A stretch of 64,000 nucleotides of DNA from Sapria himalayana (GCA_029783825.1 JAREIK010016270.1:1-64000), one strand, 5' to 3'. Counted from the stretch's first letter, positions 1 to 14,566 are shown. Notes: generated by a model not told the origin, from the letters alone. Program-made: numbers and translations.

Positions 1-87
1 TACTTGTATGAATATATATATAACTATATGTTTAACTATATATAACTCTATTTTTAACTATATATACTATAGGTATAAGAACATATA
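1..87 (+). repeat. ~545-bp AT-rich satellite, left part before the ARF insertion
   Basis: This is the same AT-rich tandem repeat that fills 988-4975. It ends in the unit landmark GGTATAAGAACATATA at 72-87, exactly where the ARF retrocopy begins. The unit continues at 988 after the insertion. No coding content is visible. Confidence 0.8.
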
Positions 88-1002
88 GTGGTTGATCTCC
101 CTCTCTGGTGACCATCTCTTGATGCCTATCAATTATGTTTATTTCTTTCATCAGATCAATTTACTACCATACGACAAAGGGATTGATATTTAGTGGAAGA
201 AATAGGGTTGACATTCACAAAGCTGTTCAGTAGGTTGTTTTCCAATAGGAGTTAAGGATTTTGATTATAGGTCTTGATGCTACCGGTAGGTCAGCAATTC
301 GGTATAAGTTGAAGCTTGGTGAAAATGTCACCACAATTCCTACTATTGGCTTCAATTTAGAGATTGTCAAATACAAAAACATGAGTTTCACTATGTGGGA
401 TGTTGCGGGTTAAGAGAAGATTCGCCCTCTCTAGAGGCATTCCTTCCAAAATACCCAAGGTCTTAGATTGTGGTGGACAGTAATGACAGAGTTCGAGTTG
501 TCGAAGCTAGAGATAATGCAAAGGATGCTAAATGAGGATGATCTTCAAGATATAGTTTTGCTGGTTTTTTCCAATATGCAATATCTTTCCAATTAGATGA
601 ATGTAGCTTAAATTACTGACAAGCTAGGACTTCACTCTCTTCACCAATGCCATTGGTACATTCTGAGAACCTGTGCTACCTCAGACGAGGGCCTCTACGA
701 GGGTCTTGATTGGCTTTCCAATAACATTGCCAGCAAGGTATAAAAAATTTTAGCTTCATGAGAGAAACTTTGTTGACATATCTAGATGTGAATCTAATTT
801 TTGTCTATTTTGATTGAGTTTTGTTCTTTAATGTGGATGACATCATCTGTTTCTAGTGGGATTCAAATTATATGTATATTTATATACTGCACACCTAAAA
901 TACAATACCACATTTACATTGCTCTAATCTATTGTAAGCCTAACTTATTTGTTTTCCATTTTGTCTTTTTTCCATTGGATCCCAAATGTATAAGAACATA
1001 TA
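73..1002 (+). mobile_element. ARF retrocopy insertion with 15-bp target-site duplication
   Basis: An insert at 88-987 interrupts the satellite and is flanked by perfect copies of GTATAAGAACATATA at 73-87 and 988-1002. The sequence right of the second copy continues the satellite unit normally. The insert holds about 114 bp that could be a 5' leader, an intronless ARF reading region and about 244 bp that could be a 3' leader. A duplication of this length without terminal repeats is what L1-type LINE machinery leaves. No clear poly(A) tail remains, so the tail is either eroded or was never present. The landmark belongs to the satellite consensus, so a deletion between two units is a less likely alternative. 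Confidence 0.75.
202..743 (+). pseudogene. Processed pseudogene of an ARF1-type ADP-ribosylation factor GTPase
   Basis: Conceptual reading gives IGLTFTKLFSRLF at 202-240 (start ATG changed to ATA), then a P-loop region like [10 protein letters not shown] where the family has GLDAAGKTT. It continues with [17 protein letters not shown] and a switch-2 region MWDVAG followed by a stop. The C-terminal part reads TDKLGLHSL, then [17 protein letters not shown], and stops at 741-743. The length, 542 bp against about 546 bp for a plant ARF1 coding region, shows that all introns are missing, so it came from mRNA. Several in-frame stops and frameshifts, together with the changed nucleotide-binding residues, mean it cannot make a GTPase. 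Living ARF1 drives COPI vesicle budding at the Golgi. The family assignment is secure; the exact paralogue is not. Confidence 0.92.
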
Positions 1003-4000
1003 ATGATAAATATTTGTCATTGACTAAATGTATAACTATTAAAATAGTATACATAAATGTATTTAAATATATAATTAACAACATATATTTAATATATATT
1101 TTATATATGTATATAAAAATGTATTTTACTATATCTATACCTATACATAAATATATGTATAAATATATAAAATTACATGAAAAATATATATACCAACATG
1201 TATAAATATAAGTATAAGTAAATGTGTTACTATATGTATAATCACATGTAACTATATTTATAATTACATGTATACCTACATACAAAATTATGTTTAACTA
1301 TATGTGTATAACTATATATATATATTATAAAAACTATATAACACTCTATAAAATTAATATAACTATATTTGTAACTATGTATACATATATGTATAAAAAA
1401 ATATAAATCTATATATTTGTTTATAACTTTGTATATTTTATATATAACTACTTATAACTACATGTATGAATGTATCTATATATAACTATATGTTTAACTA
1501 TATATAACTCTATTTTTAGCTATATATACTATAGGTATAAGAACATATAACTATTAATCCTTCTCTTTTACTACATGTATAACAATAAAAACATTATACA
1601 TAACTATATTTAAAAATATAAGTAACAACATTTATTTAATATACATTTATATATATTAGTATATAAAAATGTATTTTACCATATCTATACCTCATAGATA
1701 ACTATATGTATAAATATATGCAATTATATAAAAATATATATATACCTACATGTATAAATATAAGTATAACTATGTGTGTGATTATGTGTATAACCATATG
1801 TAATTAAATTTATAATTACATGTATAATAATATAAAACATTATGTTTAACTACATGTGTATAACTATAAATAAATATTTGTAATACTGTGTAACACTCAT
1901 TATAATTAAATATAACTATATTTGTAACTATTTAGACATATATATAAACATATATCTATATCTATATATTTGTTTATAACTTTGCATACATTTATGTAAA
2001 ACTACTTATAACTACTTGTATGAATATATATATATATATAAAACTATATTTTTAAGTATATAAAAGTATATTTTTAACTATATATACTATTGTTTTAAGA
2101 ACATATAACTATAAATAATTGTCTTTGACTACATGTATAACAATAAAAATAGTATACATAACTATATTTTAAAAACATAATCAACAACATATATTTAATA
2201 TACATTTTTATATATTAGAATATAAAAATGTATTTTACCATATCTATACCTTTAGATAACTATATGTATACATATATACAATTATATGAAAAAGATATAT
2301 ACCTACATGTATAAATATAATTATAACTATATGTGTACCTATTTGCATAATCACAAGTAACTATATTTATAATTACATGTGTAATAAGATACAACATTAT
2401 ATTTGACTAAATGTGTATAATTATATATAAATATTTGTAATACTATGTAACACTCTATATAATTAAATATAACTATATTTGTAACTATTTATACATATAT
2501 GTATACATATATGAACATCTATATTTTCGTTTATAACTTTGTATATATTTATGTATAACTACTTATAACTACTTGAATCAATATATCTATATATAACTAT
2601 ATGTTTAATTATATATAACTCTATTTTAACTATATATTCTATAGGTATAAGAACATATAACTATAAATAATTGACTTTGACTATATGTATAACCACATGT
2701 AATTATATTTATAATTACATGTATAACAACATACAACATTATTTTTAACAACTTGTGTATAACTATATATAAATATTTGTATTACTATGTAACACTCAAT
2801 ATAATTAAATATAACTATATTTGTTACTATGTAGGCATATATATAAACATATATTTATATCTATTTATTTGTTTATAACCTAATTACATTTATGTATAAC
2901 TACGTATAACTACTTTTATGAATATATCTATATATAACTATATATTTAACAATATAAACTTTATTTTAACTATATATACTATAGGTATAAGAATATATAA
3001 CTATAAATAATTGTCTTTGACTACATGTAAAACTAAAAACATTATACATAAATATATTTAAAAATTAAATTAACAACATATATTTAATATACATTTTTTT
3101 ATATTAGTATATAAATATGTATTTTTCCATATCTATACCGATAGATAACTATATGTATACATATATAAAATTATATTAAAAAATATATATACCCACATGT
3201 TAAAATAAATAACTATATGTGTAACTATATGTATAATCACATGTAACTATATTTATAATTACTTGTATAACAACATACAACATTATGTTTAACTACATGT
3301 GTATAACTATATATAAATATTTGTAATACTATGTAACTATATATAATTAAATATAACGATATTTGAAACTATGTATACATATATGTAAACCTATATATTT
3401 GTTTATAACTTTGTATATATAGGTATAACTACATATAATTACTTGTATGCATATATCCATATATAACTATATGTTTAACTATATATAACTTTATTTTTAA
3501 CACTATACACTTTAGGTATAAAAACATATAAAAATAAATAATTTTCTTTGACTACATGTATAACTACAAAAATATTATACATAATTATATTTAAAAATAT
3601 AATTAACAACATTTATTTAATATACATTTTTATATATTAGTATATAAAAATGTATTTTACCATATCTATACCTCCAGATAACTATATGTATACGTATATA
3701 AAATTATATTTAAAAAATAATATCTACATGTACAAATATAAGTATAACTATATGTGAAACTATATGTATAACCACATGTAATTATAATTATAATTACATG
3801 TATAACAACATACAACATTATGCTTTACTACATGTGTATAACTATATATAAATATTTGTATTACTATGAAACACTCAATATAATTAAATATAACTATATT
3901 TGTAACTATGTATACATATATATATACATATATGTATATCTATAAATTTGTTTATAACTTTGATACATTTATGTATAACTACTTATAACTACTTGTATGA

Positions 4001-4975
4001 ATATATCTATATATAACTATCTGTTTAACTATATATAACTTTATTTTTAACTATATATATTATAGTTATAAAAACATATAACTATAAATAATTGTCATTG
4101 ACAACATTTAAAATTATAAAAACATTATACATAACTATATCTACAAATATAATTAACAACATATATTTAATATACATTTTTTATATTAATATATAAAAAT
4201 TTATTTTACCATATCTATACCATATATAACTATATGTATACAAATATTAAAAAATATAAAATTATATATATTCCTACATGTATAAATATAAGTATAACTA
4301 TATTTGTAAATATATTTATAATTACATGTATAAGAACATACAACATTATGTTTAAATACAAGTGTATAACTATATATAAATATTTGTATTACTATGTACC
4401 ACTCTATATAATTAAATATTACAATATTTGTAACTATGTATATATATATACACACACACACACACATATATGTGAATCTATATATTTATTTATAACATTG
4501 TATATATTTATGTATATCTACTTATAACTACTTGTATGAATATATCTATATATAACTATATGTTTAACTATATATAACTCTATTTTTAATTATATACTAT
4601 AGGTATAAAAATATAACTATAAATAAATGTTATTGACTATATGTATGACTATAAAAATATTACACATAACTATATTTAAATATATAATTAACAACATATA
4701 TTTAATATACATATTTGTATATTAATATATAAAAATGTATTTTACTCTATCTATAACTATACATAACTATATGTATAAATATTATAATTATATGAAAAAA
4801 TATATATACCTACATGTTAAATATAAGTATAACTATATGTGTAACTATATGTATAACCACATGTAACTATATTTAATATTGCATGTATAACAACATACAA
4901 CATTATTATTAACAATATGTGTATAACTATTTAAATATATTTTCATAACTATATAAAACTTTATTTAATCAAATA
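988..4975 (+). repeat. ~545-bp AT-rich satellite array
   Basis: The landmark (G)GTATAAGAACATATA or a close variant starts near 987, 1534, 2092, 2644, 2984, 3515, 4065 and 4602. The spacings are about 547, 558, 552, 340, 531, 550 and 537 bp. Each unit is built from short AACTATATGTATAA-like phrases, including CCATATCTATACC and TAACAACATA. One unit (2644-2984) is shortened by about 200 bp. The same family recurs at 33118-35110 (minus orientation) and at 41180-42259 plus 48815-49640. Small open frames here are Ile/Tyr-rich artefacts. Confidence 0.9.
4440..4466 (+). repeat. TA/CA microsatellite within the satellite
   Basis: A short TATATATA tract runs into (CA)n inside one satellite unit. It is absent from the other units, so it arose locally. 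Confidence 0.7.
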
Positions 4976-6365
4976 TCACTAAATGAGGCATAATTTCTAT
5001 CCTGAAATTTTTTAGTAGCTTGTAGAGTTTGAACTTGCAACCTCCAAGAAGGCTCACATCTATCTCAAGAATGAGTCTATCGAGCTTTTGGTTTTTAACG
5101 TGTAAATATATTATTTTTATATACAAATTTAATATATATATATATTGTTTATGGTGTGTAGTATATATATATATAATATTGAACACATGTGGAATAATGT
5201 TAAAAAATCGATTATTATCCAAGCTAATTTAAATTCATTGAAAAAAAAACTAGATCCATGAATATTATCAAAGATATCAAGCATCATTAAACTTCATTGA
5301 ATTTTAATATGAACCATTTATTCCTATTAAAAAATTTGTTACATTTTAATGAAAATTTGTAATAAATAAAATTAAATATAAATCATCAATATTTATGGAA
5401 TACATTTCTTTATCTTTCGAATGCATCAAAACACTTTGTTTTTTTATTCTAATTCAATTTTGAGTATTATCAAACATTATTACTAATAAATGAAAGTTGT
5501 TAAAATATTATGATATGCTTATTTTAATATTATAAAGCATTGGAATACAACATCAATATTTTTATCATATGCTTTACAATAATTTTTGTAAAGCATTGGA
5601 TCTCCATTCAATTAATTTATTCTTTATTTTATATTTTAATATTCAAAGATTGAGTTGAATCATAGTAAAAATTGTGCTTTTTGAAGCTAAGTGATCAAAA
5701 TCATCGGTGCAAGCACAAGGAGAGGAGAAAAGATTTTCTAGGAAAGCCGCACGGAAGCATGGTACTATGGGGAGTGGTGGGGAAGAGCAACCCCCTTATA
5801 GGCCTTGGGTTTGGGAGAGAGTTCTAATTGTAGGAAGGCAGGGTGGAAACTTTAATTGCACCAAGCCTGGTTCATGGAATGTCTTCCAGGTTTTTCACTA
5901 AGAGTTTTTAGATATATTTTCAAAATTTTAAATAATATTCGCATTTCTTATTAATGTTGATAGTGATGTTTTGTGTCTTTTTTGTGATATAAATGGGATA
6001 ATACTTTACATTCTGTTCTATATTTATATCTATACCTACTGTTCTATTGTCATAAGCCACCCATATATACCGTAGTGTATTTGTCTATATAATATAGTAT
6101 ATATGTACATATATATTGTATATAATTATCTTATTGATGAGCATAATGTTTATGATATTGCTTGTATTTTTCTAGGTGTCATTTTCTCTACTATAAATTG
6201 ATAAGTTGTTCTATTGATAGCTTTTTGAGGAAAAATTATCATGTCTTACACATTGAGGCATGCCTGGCACACACAAGTACACTTCGAGAGTGATATAAAG
6301 GTTATTCATCCTGTGAGTCCCCCTAATAAAAATAACATGTTATATAAGATCATTGGTTGTATAAG
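4976..6365. other. AT-rich interval between satellite and GATA array, no recognised gene
   Basis: I recognise no protein domain, RNA gene or transposon terminus here. It is mostly AT-rich single-copy-looking DNA with short TA runs near 5128 and 5164. The stretch 5690-5900 is clearly richer in G and C than its surroundings and is open for 64 codons from 5707. Its translation (beginning MQAQGEEKRFSRKAARKHG) resembles nothing I know. It could be a captured exon fragment or chance. Confidence 0.5.
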
Positions 6366-9300
6366 GTTATTCATCAAGGAAAGAGCTATTTGTCTATATG
6401 TGTATGTATTTATTTTGGTGTATCAGTCTATTTGTCAATCTGTGAATTTTTCTATCTATCTATCTTTTTATATGTATATTTCTCAATCTATCTATCTATC
6501 TATAAATTTATTAATCTTTCTATCTATCTAAATATCTATCTGTCTGTCTATCTCTCTCTCTTTCTATTTGTTAATCTATATTATCATATCTATCTATCAT
6601 ATGTCTACTAGTCAATGTGACTATCTGTCTCTCTAAGAATTTTTTATCTATCTACCTATCTATATTTCTATCAATATATCTATCTACCCGTCTATCTCTC
6701 TATCTATCACATTGTCATATATCTATTTGTCTATCTATATATTTGTCTATCTATCTATCTGTCTATATTGGATTCTGTCTATCTAGCTATTTGTCTATAT
6801 GTGTATCTCTGTATCTTTTTTTCTATATATTAGTCTATCTATCTAGCTATATAATTGTTGATATAACTATCTGCCTATATGTATATTTCTCGATCTTTCT
6901 ATTTGTCTATCCATCTTATCTATCTGTCTAACAATTTATCTATCTATATGTATATATGTCTATATGTTTATCTATCTTTCTGTCTATTTGTCTATTAATA
7001 TAACTATCTATCTATCTATTTGTCTATCTATCTATATTTTCTATGTATATATGTATCTATGTATCTATATATTTGTCTATATTCATTTTTATATTGCTAT
7101 CAAACTTTAAATCTATCCATCTAACTAACTATCTAACTATCTATATGTCTATCTATCTATATGTCTATCTGTCTATCTGTCTATCTTTATATATTTATTT
7201 GTCTATCTGTCTCTTTGTCTATCTATCTATCTATCTCTTTATATGTCTATCTACCTCACTATCGATCTATGTAACTATGTATTTGTGTATCTATCTATCT
7301 ATCTAATTATATTTTTTTGTATTTATTTATCTGTCTAGTTATCTATATGTCATTCTATCAATCTACGTATCTATCTATATATCTATATGTCATTCTATCA
7401 ATTTGTGTATCTTTCTTTCTTTGTATCTACCTATTTGTATCTATATAACTATTTATCTCTCAATATCTCTATATATTTATCTGTCAATCTCTCAATCAAT
7501 CAATCTATAAATCTATCTATCTATAAACTTGTCTCTCTAACTACTTATCTTTTTATCAATCAAAATATGTATATATTTATTTGTATATTTGTTTCTCTGT
7601 CTATTTGTCTTTATATCTATATCTTTATATGTGTATATTTAACTCTATCTATTTGTCTATTTATCTATTCATCTATCAATGTGTCAATCAATCTATCTTT
7701 CTATGTGTCTATTAGTTTATTTGTGTATCTGTCAATATATCTATATGTTTCTCTATGTATTTTTATCTATATGTTTATCTATCTATCTATTTATATGTCT
7801 ATATGTCTATATGTTTATATATTTATCATTCTATCTTTCTATCGAACTATCTGTCTATCTATATATCTATCTATCTATAGATCTTTCTATCTATTTATTT
7901 GTCTATCTGTCTATCTACTTTGTCTTTTTTTCATTCTCCTTATCTATCCATGCAATTATCTATCTAACTATCACTCTATCTCTCAATCAATCAATCTATC
8001 TATCTATATATCTAGATAACTATCTGTTTATCTCTTTGTCTATGTGTCTATCTTACTATCTTTCTTTTTGTTATATGTCTATTTGAATATCTTTCTATCA
8101 GTCTATCTATTTATTTTTCTATCTATCTATCTGTTTGTCTATCTATTTATCTATCTATCTATTTGTCTATTTGTATTTTATCTATCTATCTATCAACATG
8201 TCTATCTAGCTATCTATTTATATATCTCTCTATCTATATATGTATCTGTATATCTATATATAATCTATATATTAGTTAATCATTTTATTTATATTTCTAT
8301 GTATATATCTATTTGACTTATCTATCTATCTATCTATCTTTATATTTCTATTTCTATATTTCTATCTATCTATCTATATATATGCATATTTCTCTATATA
8401 TCTATTTGTCTATATATCGATCTTACTATAAATCTATCTGTGTATATGTCTATCTGTCTATCTATCTATCTATCTATCTATATGTCTATCTGTCTATTTA
8501 TGTCTCTATCCATCTACAAATTATCTATTTATTTATCTACCTTTATATCTTTTTATCTATCTTTATGTCTATTTATCTATCTATCCATCTCTCAATCTAT
8601 CTATAGATTGATAGACAGGTAGCCTATTAGTCAATCTGTCTATATTTATATCTATCAATCTATAAATTTGTATATTTGTCTAAATATAGATATGTTTATC
8701 TGACTATCTATCTATCTATTTTTCATTTTGTCTATCTATCTGATCTATCTATTTATGTATCTATGTCTCTATCTATCTAACATTCTATAAATTTATCAAT
8801 CTATCTATGAAACTTTCCTTTTATCTATCTATATATCAATTTATCTCTCTATCTTTCTTTCTTTCAAGTAGTAAATCAATCACTTGATATAACAATCTAT
8901 CTATCTCTTTATTGTTCGTCAACCTATATATCTATCAATCTGACTATTTGTCGATCTGTATATTTATCTTTTTGTCTATCTATTTTTTTATCGTTTGTAT
9001 ATCTCTCTTTCTATCAATTCATCTATCTATCTTGCCTATCTGTTTGTCTATCTATCTATCTATCTATCTAACTCTCTATCTATTTTCTCTATATATTTCT
9101 AACTATCTTTCTATCAGTCTAACTATCTATTTATATATCATTCTATCTATCAATTATCATTTTATTTGTTTGAAAATCTATCTATATGTTAATCTAACTA
9201 TTTGTCTATCTATATTTCTATCTATCTATATATCTGTCTATTTGTGTATTTGTTTATCTATTTATTTGTCTATCTATCTATCTAACTATCTATCTATCTA

Positions 9301-10419
9301 TTTTCCTATTTGTCTATTTGGTTATATGTTTATCTATTAATCTTTTTTTGTCTTTTGTCAATTTATTAATCTATCTATTTATATATTAATCTATCTAAAT
9401 GTCTATATATCTACATGTCGATTTCTTTATATTTCTATATATCTATAGTTTATCTTTCTATGTATCTATCTATCTATCTATATATATATTTGTCTATCTC
9501 TCTATTTAATGATCTATTAATATATCTATATATGAGTTTATCTATCTATTTGTCTATCTGTCTATCAATATCTATCTTTCTAACTATAATCTTTTTATTA
9601 ATCTATATATATAATTCTATCTATCTATCTACTTATCTATCCATCTACATTATTTCTTTTTATCTATCAATCTAACTACCAACCTAGCTACATAGCAACC
9701 TACCTACTAACCTTTATATCTATCTATGAATCAATCAATCTTACTATTACTCTGTTTATCTATGTATTTATTAATTTATCTTTTTGTTTGTTTGTATGTC
9801 AATCTAACTATCGATCTATCTATTTGTCTATCTAAATGTCTGTCTATTTATCTTAATGACTATTTGCCCCTCTCTATTTGTCTATTTATCTATCTATCTA
9901 TATGTCTTTTTTATATTTTTATATCTGATTATCTGTCTACTTGTTTATCTAACTTTCATATATCTATATGTATATTTTTCTGACTATTTTTATATCTCAA
10001 TATCTATCTAAATATATATCTATCTATCTATCTCTCTTTATGTTTATCTATTTATCTATTAATTTACCATTTTGTTTGTTTGTCTATCAGTCTATCTATT
10101 AATCTATCTATTTGTATATCTATATTTATTTTTAATTATCTACATGATTATTTGTGTTTAGTCTATTTATTTATTTGTGTATCTATCTATTTGTTTTTTT
10201 TTATTTTTTTATTTGTTTACCTGTCTATCTTTCATATATCTATCAAATTCACTTTTTATCTATCTATTTGTATAACTATCTATCTATATATCTAGCTATC
10301 TATATTTTTTTGTGCCTATCTATCTAACTATTAATCTTTATATTGATCTATCTATCTATCCATCTATATATCTATATATCTATCTTTCTATCTATGTATA
10401 TGTTTATATATAAATCTAC

Positions 10420-10424
<5 letters not shown>

Positions 10425-10493
<69 letters not shown>
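10425..10493. repeat. (TA)n microsatellite in the GATA array
   Basis: An uninterrupted TA dinucleotide run of about 34 units lies inside the tetranucleotide array. Confidence 0.95.
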
Positions 10494-10495
<2 letters not shown>

Positions 10496-12165
10496 CTATC
10501 TATCTCTCTATATGTCTATTATCTATCTAATTGTTTATCTATCTATATTCTTGTGTTTTTGTCTATCAATATATCAATCAATATATATGTCAACTTGTTT
10601 ATATGTCTATCTATTATCTTTATATCCATCTATCTGATCTCTTTGTTTTACTATTTGTTTGTTGATGTTTTAATTTGTCTATTTGCATATTAATCTGTAT
10701 GTCTGTCTATCTATCTATCTACCAATTTATCTTTCAATTTTTCCATCTGTATATGTGTCTACCTATCTATATATCAATTTGTCTACTAGTCAATCTTTTA
10801 ATCAATCAATCTATATATCTATATGTGTTTGCCTATTTATCTATCTATCAATCACTTTGCCTATCTATCTATAAGTCTACCTATCAATCTGCTTATCAAT
10901 CTATCTATTATTCTATACGTTATGTTTTTATGTCTATTTGTATATCAATCTATTTTTATATCTATTTATCTGTCCATCTATCTATCTATTTATCTGTCCA
11001 TCTTTAAATCTCAATATATGCCTATCTATCAATCTTTCTCTTTGTCTATATGTCTATATATCTTTCTGTCAAATGGTCTATCTGTCAATTTGATTATTTG
11101 TCTCTATGTTAATCTATCTCTTATCTATATTTCTCTCTATCTTTGTATCTATTTATCTACAAACTCTGTATCAATCTATATATCTATGTATCTATCTATC
11201 TAACTATCTATCTATTTATCTATCTAATTATTTGATTGTCCGTGTCTATCTATCGATTTGTCTTTTTGTCTAACTATATGTATGTCTATTCATCTATCTA
11301 TTTATCTATATGTCTATCTGTTTATCTATGAATTTGTTTATATTTATCTATCTATCTTGTCTATCTATGTGTCTATATATCTATCTATATATTTGTCTAT
11401 TTATTTATATGTCTATCTATCTATTTGTTTATCTATCTTTCATTTTTTCTATAAATATAATTCAATCAATCAATCAATCAATCTAACTATATATATATAT
11501 ATGTTTATTTGTCTATCTATGTATCTTTCTAATAGTCTATTTATCTATCAATCTATCTATATGTCGATATATCTATTGTATATTTATATGTCTATATTTT
11601 TGTCTATTAGTTTATTTTTGTATCTATCTATAAATCTATTTATATATTTTTATATCTATTTATTTGTATATTTGTCTATCTATCTATTTGTTTATCTTTC
11701 TTTCAGTCTATTTTTCTATCTATAAATCTATCCATTTGTCTATTTGTCTATTTGTCTATATATCTTTTTGTTTATCGATCATTCTAACTATCAATCTACC
11801 AACCTATCTATCTATCTATCTCTTTGTTTGTTTGTCTATCAATCGATCTATCTATTTTTCAATTTGTATGTGTCTCTATTTTTCTATCAATCTATTTATC
11901 TATTTGAGCATTTATTATCTATATGTCTATCTATCTTTTTGTCTATTTGTCTATCTATCTATCTATCTATCTATATATCTATCTAATTTTCTATTTATCT
12001 ACTTCTCTATCTCTTTATATTTTTATTTGTCTACTATATGTCTATCTATATATATCTATCTATCTATTTATCTATCTTTTTATCTTTCAGTTTATCTATT
12101 TATCTATTTATGTGCCTATTTGGCTATGTCTATCAATATATCTATCTATAATTATAACTATCAAT

Positions 12166-12168
<3 letters not shown>

Positions 12169-12209
<41 letters not shown>
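12169..12209. repeat. (TA)n microsatellite in the GATA array
   Basis: A TA run of about 20 units is bordered by AATC-rich variants of the tetranucleotide repeat. Confidence 0.95.
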
Positions 12210-12211
<2 letters not shown>

Positions 12212-14144
12212 ATCAATCTATAATTTTTGTTTCTATCAATATATCTACCAACCTTTATTCCTACCTACCAACCATTATATCTATGTATGAATATATTAAT
12301 CGATTAATAAATCTATCAATTTATCTATCTATCTATCTATCTATTTACATATTTTTGTTTGTGTGTCAGTCTATATATTAATCTATCTATTTGTGTAATC
12401 TAATTGTCTGTCTATTTATCTAGATGTCTATTTGTCTATTTGTCTATTATCTATTATCCATTATTTTTTTATATTTATCTATCTGTCTACCTATCTATCT
12501 ATCTTTCTATATATCTATCTATCTATTTTTTATCTAACTATATATCAATCTCTTTATCTATATATCTAACATTTTATCCATCTATCTATTTATATATTTA
12601 TCTATATATGTGTCAAACTATCTATCTATCTATTTGTTAAATTCACTATCTATGTATCTGGATATCTATGTATTTGTCAATCAATCAATCAATTTGTTTG
12701 TCTATATGTCTTTATGTGTATATGTCTATCTATCTAACTTTCAATCTTTCTATCTGTCTATCTCTTTATCTATTTATCTATCTATCTCTCAATTAGTCTA
12801 TCAATTAGTCTATCTCTTAATCTATTTATCTATCTATTTGTCTATCTATCTATCGACCATTCTTATTGCTATCGTTCAATCTATGTATATGTATCTATCT
12901 CTTTATTTGACTATATCTATCTTGTGTTGGGTTTTATTTGTCTATCTATATGTGTGTCTATCAATCAATCTATTTATTTATCTATCGATGTATTTGTTTA
13001 TCTATCTATTTGTCTATCATTCTATTTATTTTCCTATCTATCTATTTATCCATCTGTCTTTTTGTCATTTCTTATCTATCTATCTATTAATCTATTTATC
13101 GATTTATCTATATACCTATCTATCTATATATCTCTCTATCTATCTATATGTCCATCAATCCATCTATATATCTATTTGTATGTATGACTGTATGTCTGTC
13201 TATTTATCTATTTGTCTATATATATATATATTACATATATTTATCTATTTATCTAACTATATATTTATATGTCTATCCATATCCATCTATCTGTCTATTT
13301 TCAATTTGTCTATCTATCTATCTATCTATCTATTTGTCAAAATGTTTATCTAATTATCTATCTATCTATTATTATCTGTATATATATCTATATATATATA
13401 TATCTATCTATCTATCGGTCTCTCTATCTATCTATCTTGCTAATAATCTATCTCTCTTTCTCTCTATCTATTTATCTTTCTATCTATTTATCAATCTATC
13501 TTTTTATATTTCTATCTATATCTTTGTTTGTATGTCGGTCTATCTATTTTTCAATCTATATATCTATCTGTCTATCTATCAATTTGTCTATCTATTTATC
13601 TATTTATTTATCTATCTATCTTTATTTCTATTTATTTGTTTATCTATCTATCTATCCATGTCTATCTATTTATTTGCTAATATGTTTATATATCTATATG
13701 TCTATCTTTCTATTTATCTATCTATTTTTATATCTATTTATTATCTATCTATCTATATATCTAACTTTCTTTCTTTATATATCCATCTATGATATGTCTA
13801 TCTGTCCATTAATATCTTTATCTCTTTGTCTATCTACTTATCTCTACTTATTTATCTATCTTTCTATATGTGTATCTATATATTTATATAATCTATAATC
13901 TTTATATCTATCTATCTATCTATATATCTTACTAAAATAAAAGATAGAATCAAAAATGACCCATTCTTTTTATAATTCGATCAGTATGTTCAAATAGTGA
14001 TCTAATTTGAAACAAAAAGAATATGTTTTTAAAATCATCCTCTCTAAATTTGTAGAAATAGATAATGCAATGATGGTTTTTTAAACAGATATAATAAGTC
14101 CATCGATAAAACTTGAGATGGCTAACTAATCATGGATTCAATCA

Positions 14145-14290
14145 CTAAATTTCTCATAGAAAATATAAAATCTTATTATCCATTTTTAAATGAGTGATGG
14201 ATTATCAAAGAAATGCATCATCCATTTCTATTTAGAAATGTATTTAGAAATGAAATTTTCCATTTCTATAGTCTACAACAAAACATGTTT
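14145..14290. repeat. Left subterminal repeats of CACTA element D
   Basis: Repeated TTTAGAAATG, CCATTTCTAT and GTGATGGATT motifs occur in both orientations. Matching motifs appear at the right end (23930-24382). Subterminal repeats of this kind bind the element's own DNA-binding protein in En/Spm-type transposons. Confidence 0.6.
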
Positions 14291-14566
14291 TATTTGTATA
14301 GTTTATATATTGTATATAATATATAATTACATACCAAAACTATATAACCTCGAACCAAATAAGCACATCCACATATTACACACCAAATTACATTCATAAC
14401 ACTATAGAATAAAATATTCGATAAAAAAAAACAATGTCCATAAATTTCAATACACAATTCATAACTAAATTAAAAAAATATTAACACAAAACCTTAATTT
14501 CATATCAAAAACATTCACTGCAAAAAATTAATTACATAACATCACAAACAAATATGAGTCCTTAGC

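Larger units (their letters stand above)
6366..13935 (+). repeat. Degenerate (TATC)n / GATA array, ~7.5 kb
   Basis: The plus strand is an almost continuous run of TCTA tetramers with frequent TGTC, TTTC, AATC and ATATC variants. Pure stretches are rarely longer than seven units, so this is an old, diverged array. The repeat TCTATCTATCTA has no stop in any plus-strand frame and reads Ser-Ile-Tyr-Leu, which explains the long hydrophobic frames. Occasional variant blocks such as CTACCAACC with AATCAATC (near 9676-9740 and 12240-12310) hint at a higher-order pattern. No gene is present. Confidence 0.95.

Noticed and set aside
801..1285. Tyr/Ile-rich frames on both strands at the ARF/satellite border
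   Set aside because: Open only because of satellite composition; they cross the retrocopy junction.
4201..4527. Overlapping frames on both strands
   Set aside because: Satellite and CA microsatellite artefacts.
1..4975. Centromeric satellite
   Set aside because: Length and AT richness would fit, but its presence inside CACTA elements and the lack of any chromosomal evidence make the claim unsupported.
5029..5060. GAGTTTGAACTTGCAACCTC as a tRNA or tRNA-derived SINE 3' part
   Set aside because: Only a loose likeness to a T-arm; no matching acceptor, D or anticodon arms nearby.
6241..13898. Many open frames of 60-247 codons rich in Ser, Ile, Tyr, Leu and Cys, looking like membrane proteins
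   Set aside because: TCTATCTATCTA contains no stop in any plus-strand frame, so the frames come from the tetranucleotide repeat alone. There is no codon bias, domain or consistent start.
6366..13935. CRISPR-like array
   Set aside because: The repeats are 4-bp tandem units without unique spacers, in eukaryotic DNA.
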